Shown here: positions 5,041 to 5,212 of the stretch, one piece after another
How the letters are laid out: every line of letters starts with the position of its first letter
How positions within the stretch are numbered: the first letter of the stretch is position 1
Source: Oscillospiraceae bacterium
GTDB lineage: Bacteria > Bacillota_A > Clostridia > Saccharofermentanales > Saccharofermentanaceae
Length of the DNA: 5,212 nucleotides
Direction: 5' to 3'
Assembly: GCA_902803365.1 (NCBI GenBank)
Contig: CADCPU010000124.1
Span: forward strand, 1 to 5,212
Notes under the pieces: generated by a model
Databases searched by the model: none
Told to the model about the DNA's origin: nothing
What the model saw: only the letters and a program-made list of their open reading frames with translations
Made by a program: the position numbers and the translations under genes

Positions 5041-5212
5041 ATGTTCCAAGCAAGAAATTTCAAAAAAACAGTTGCAGTAGTATGTGCAGCGGTCTTGCTC
5101 GCAGGCGGTATCCCGATGAACGGTCTTAAGAACGGCTCCGTAATGGCAGCTAATCCGGACACACTTCAGATCCCTGCGCTCAAGGTCGTTGACAAGTCGA
5201 TCGCACCTATCA
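5041..5212 (+). CDS. Secreted protein, N-terminal part only (runs off the window)
   Basis: The first 57 codons of an open frame that continues past the window end. GAGGAGG (5028-5034), 6 bp before the ATG, is a near-ideal ribosome binding site. The N-terminus is a signal peptide: Arg5, Lys8 and Lys9, then a hydrophobic stretch at 10-22. Cleavage is possible after V-M-A at 34-36 or earlier after A-G-G at 21-23. Cys15 is not preceded by a small residue, so a lipoprotein is unlikely. The visible mature start (NPDTLQIPALKVV) is not enough to recognise a family. The gene is divergent from the acyl-CoA synthetase and shares its control region. It is probably an exported protein of normal size, function unknown. 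Confidence 0.82.
   Translation, partial: MFQARNFKKTVAVVCAAVLLAGGIPMNGLKNGSVMAANPDTLQIPALKVVDKSIAPI

Noticed and set aside
5083..5085. Lipoprotein anchor Cys15 in the truncated secreted protein
   Set aside because: It is preceded by Val-Val, not by a small residue at -1, so it does not form a lipobox.
4914..5162. Hydrophobic 82-codon - strand open frame
   Set aside because: It lies over the rightward promoter and the signal-peptide region of the + strand gene, which has a near-ideal ribosome binding site; no site supports the - strand frame.

Overview
The window looks like part of a chromosome from a Gram-positive anaerobe of the Clostridia (Firmicutes) type, possibly a gut or rumen member. 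The basis is strong AGGAGG-type ribosome binding sites, two lipoproteins with Gram-positive-style signal peptides, TTG start usage, intermediate base composition and short Rho-independent terminators. This taxonomic placement is an inference from style. No rRNA, tRNA, CRISPR array, insertion sequence or phage gene was seen.

Left part (1-3000, + strand). A Rho-independent terminator (25-60) closes whatever lies upstream. An extended -10 promoter (103-111) then opens a compact three-gene unit: a 394-aa lipoprotein that appears to end in a shortened C-type-lectin-like domain (146-1330), a 299-aa very acidic lipoprotein of unknown function (1345-2244), and a short family 2 glycosyltransferase starting at TTG and overlapping the previous stop (2241-2966). 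A terminator at 2974-3000 closes the unit. The tight spacing (14 bp, then a 4-bp overlap) suggests one transcript. A plausible but unproven reading is a cell-envelope module: a cytoplasmic sugar transferase made together with two surface-anchored proteins, one of which may bind carbohydrate or protein.

Convergent gap (2967-3184). Besides the two facing terminators, this gap holds three imperfect copies of a palindromic element built on ACTCC...AGG, spaced exactly 42 bp apart (about four helical turns).

Right part (3140-5212). On the - strand lies a complete AMP-forming acyl-CoA synthetase (3185-4819). Its codon use is strongly biased except in the first 75 or so codons, and it has its own terminator and promoter. 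Divergent from it, across a 221-bp control region rich in small inverted repeats, a + strand gene begins at 5041. It encodes a secreted protein and is cut off by the window end after 57 residues. The shared TAGCAA motifs and the palindromes at both promoters hint at regulation in this divergent region.
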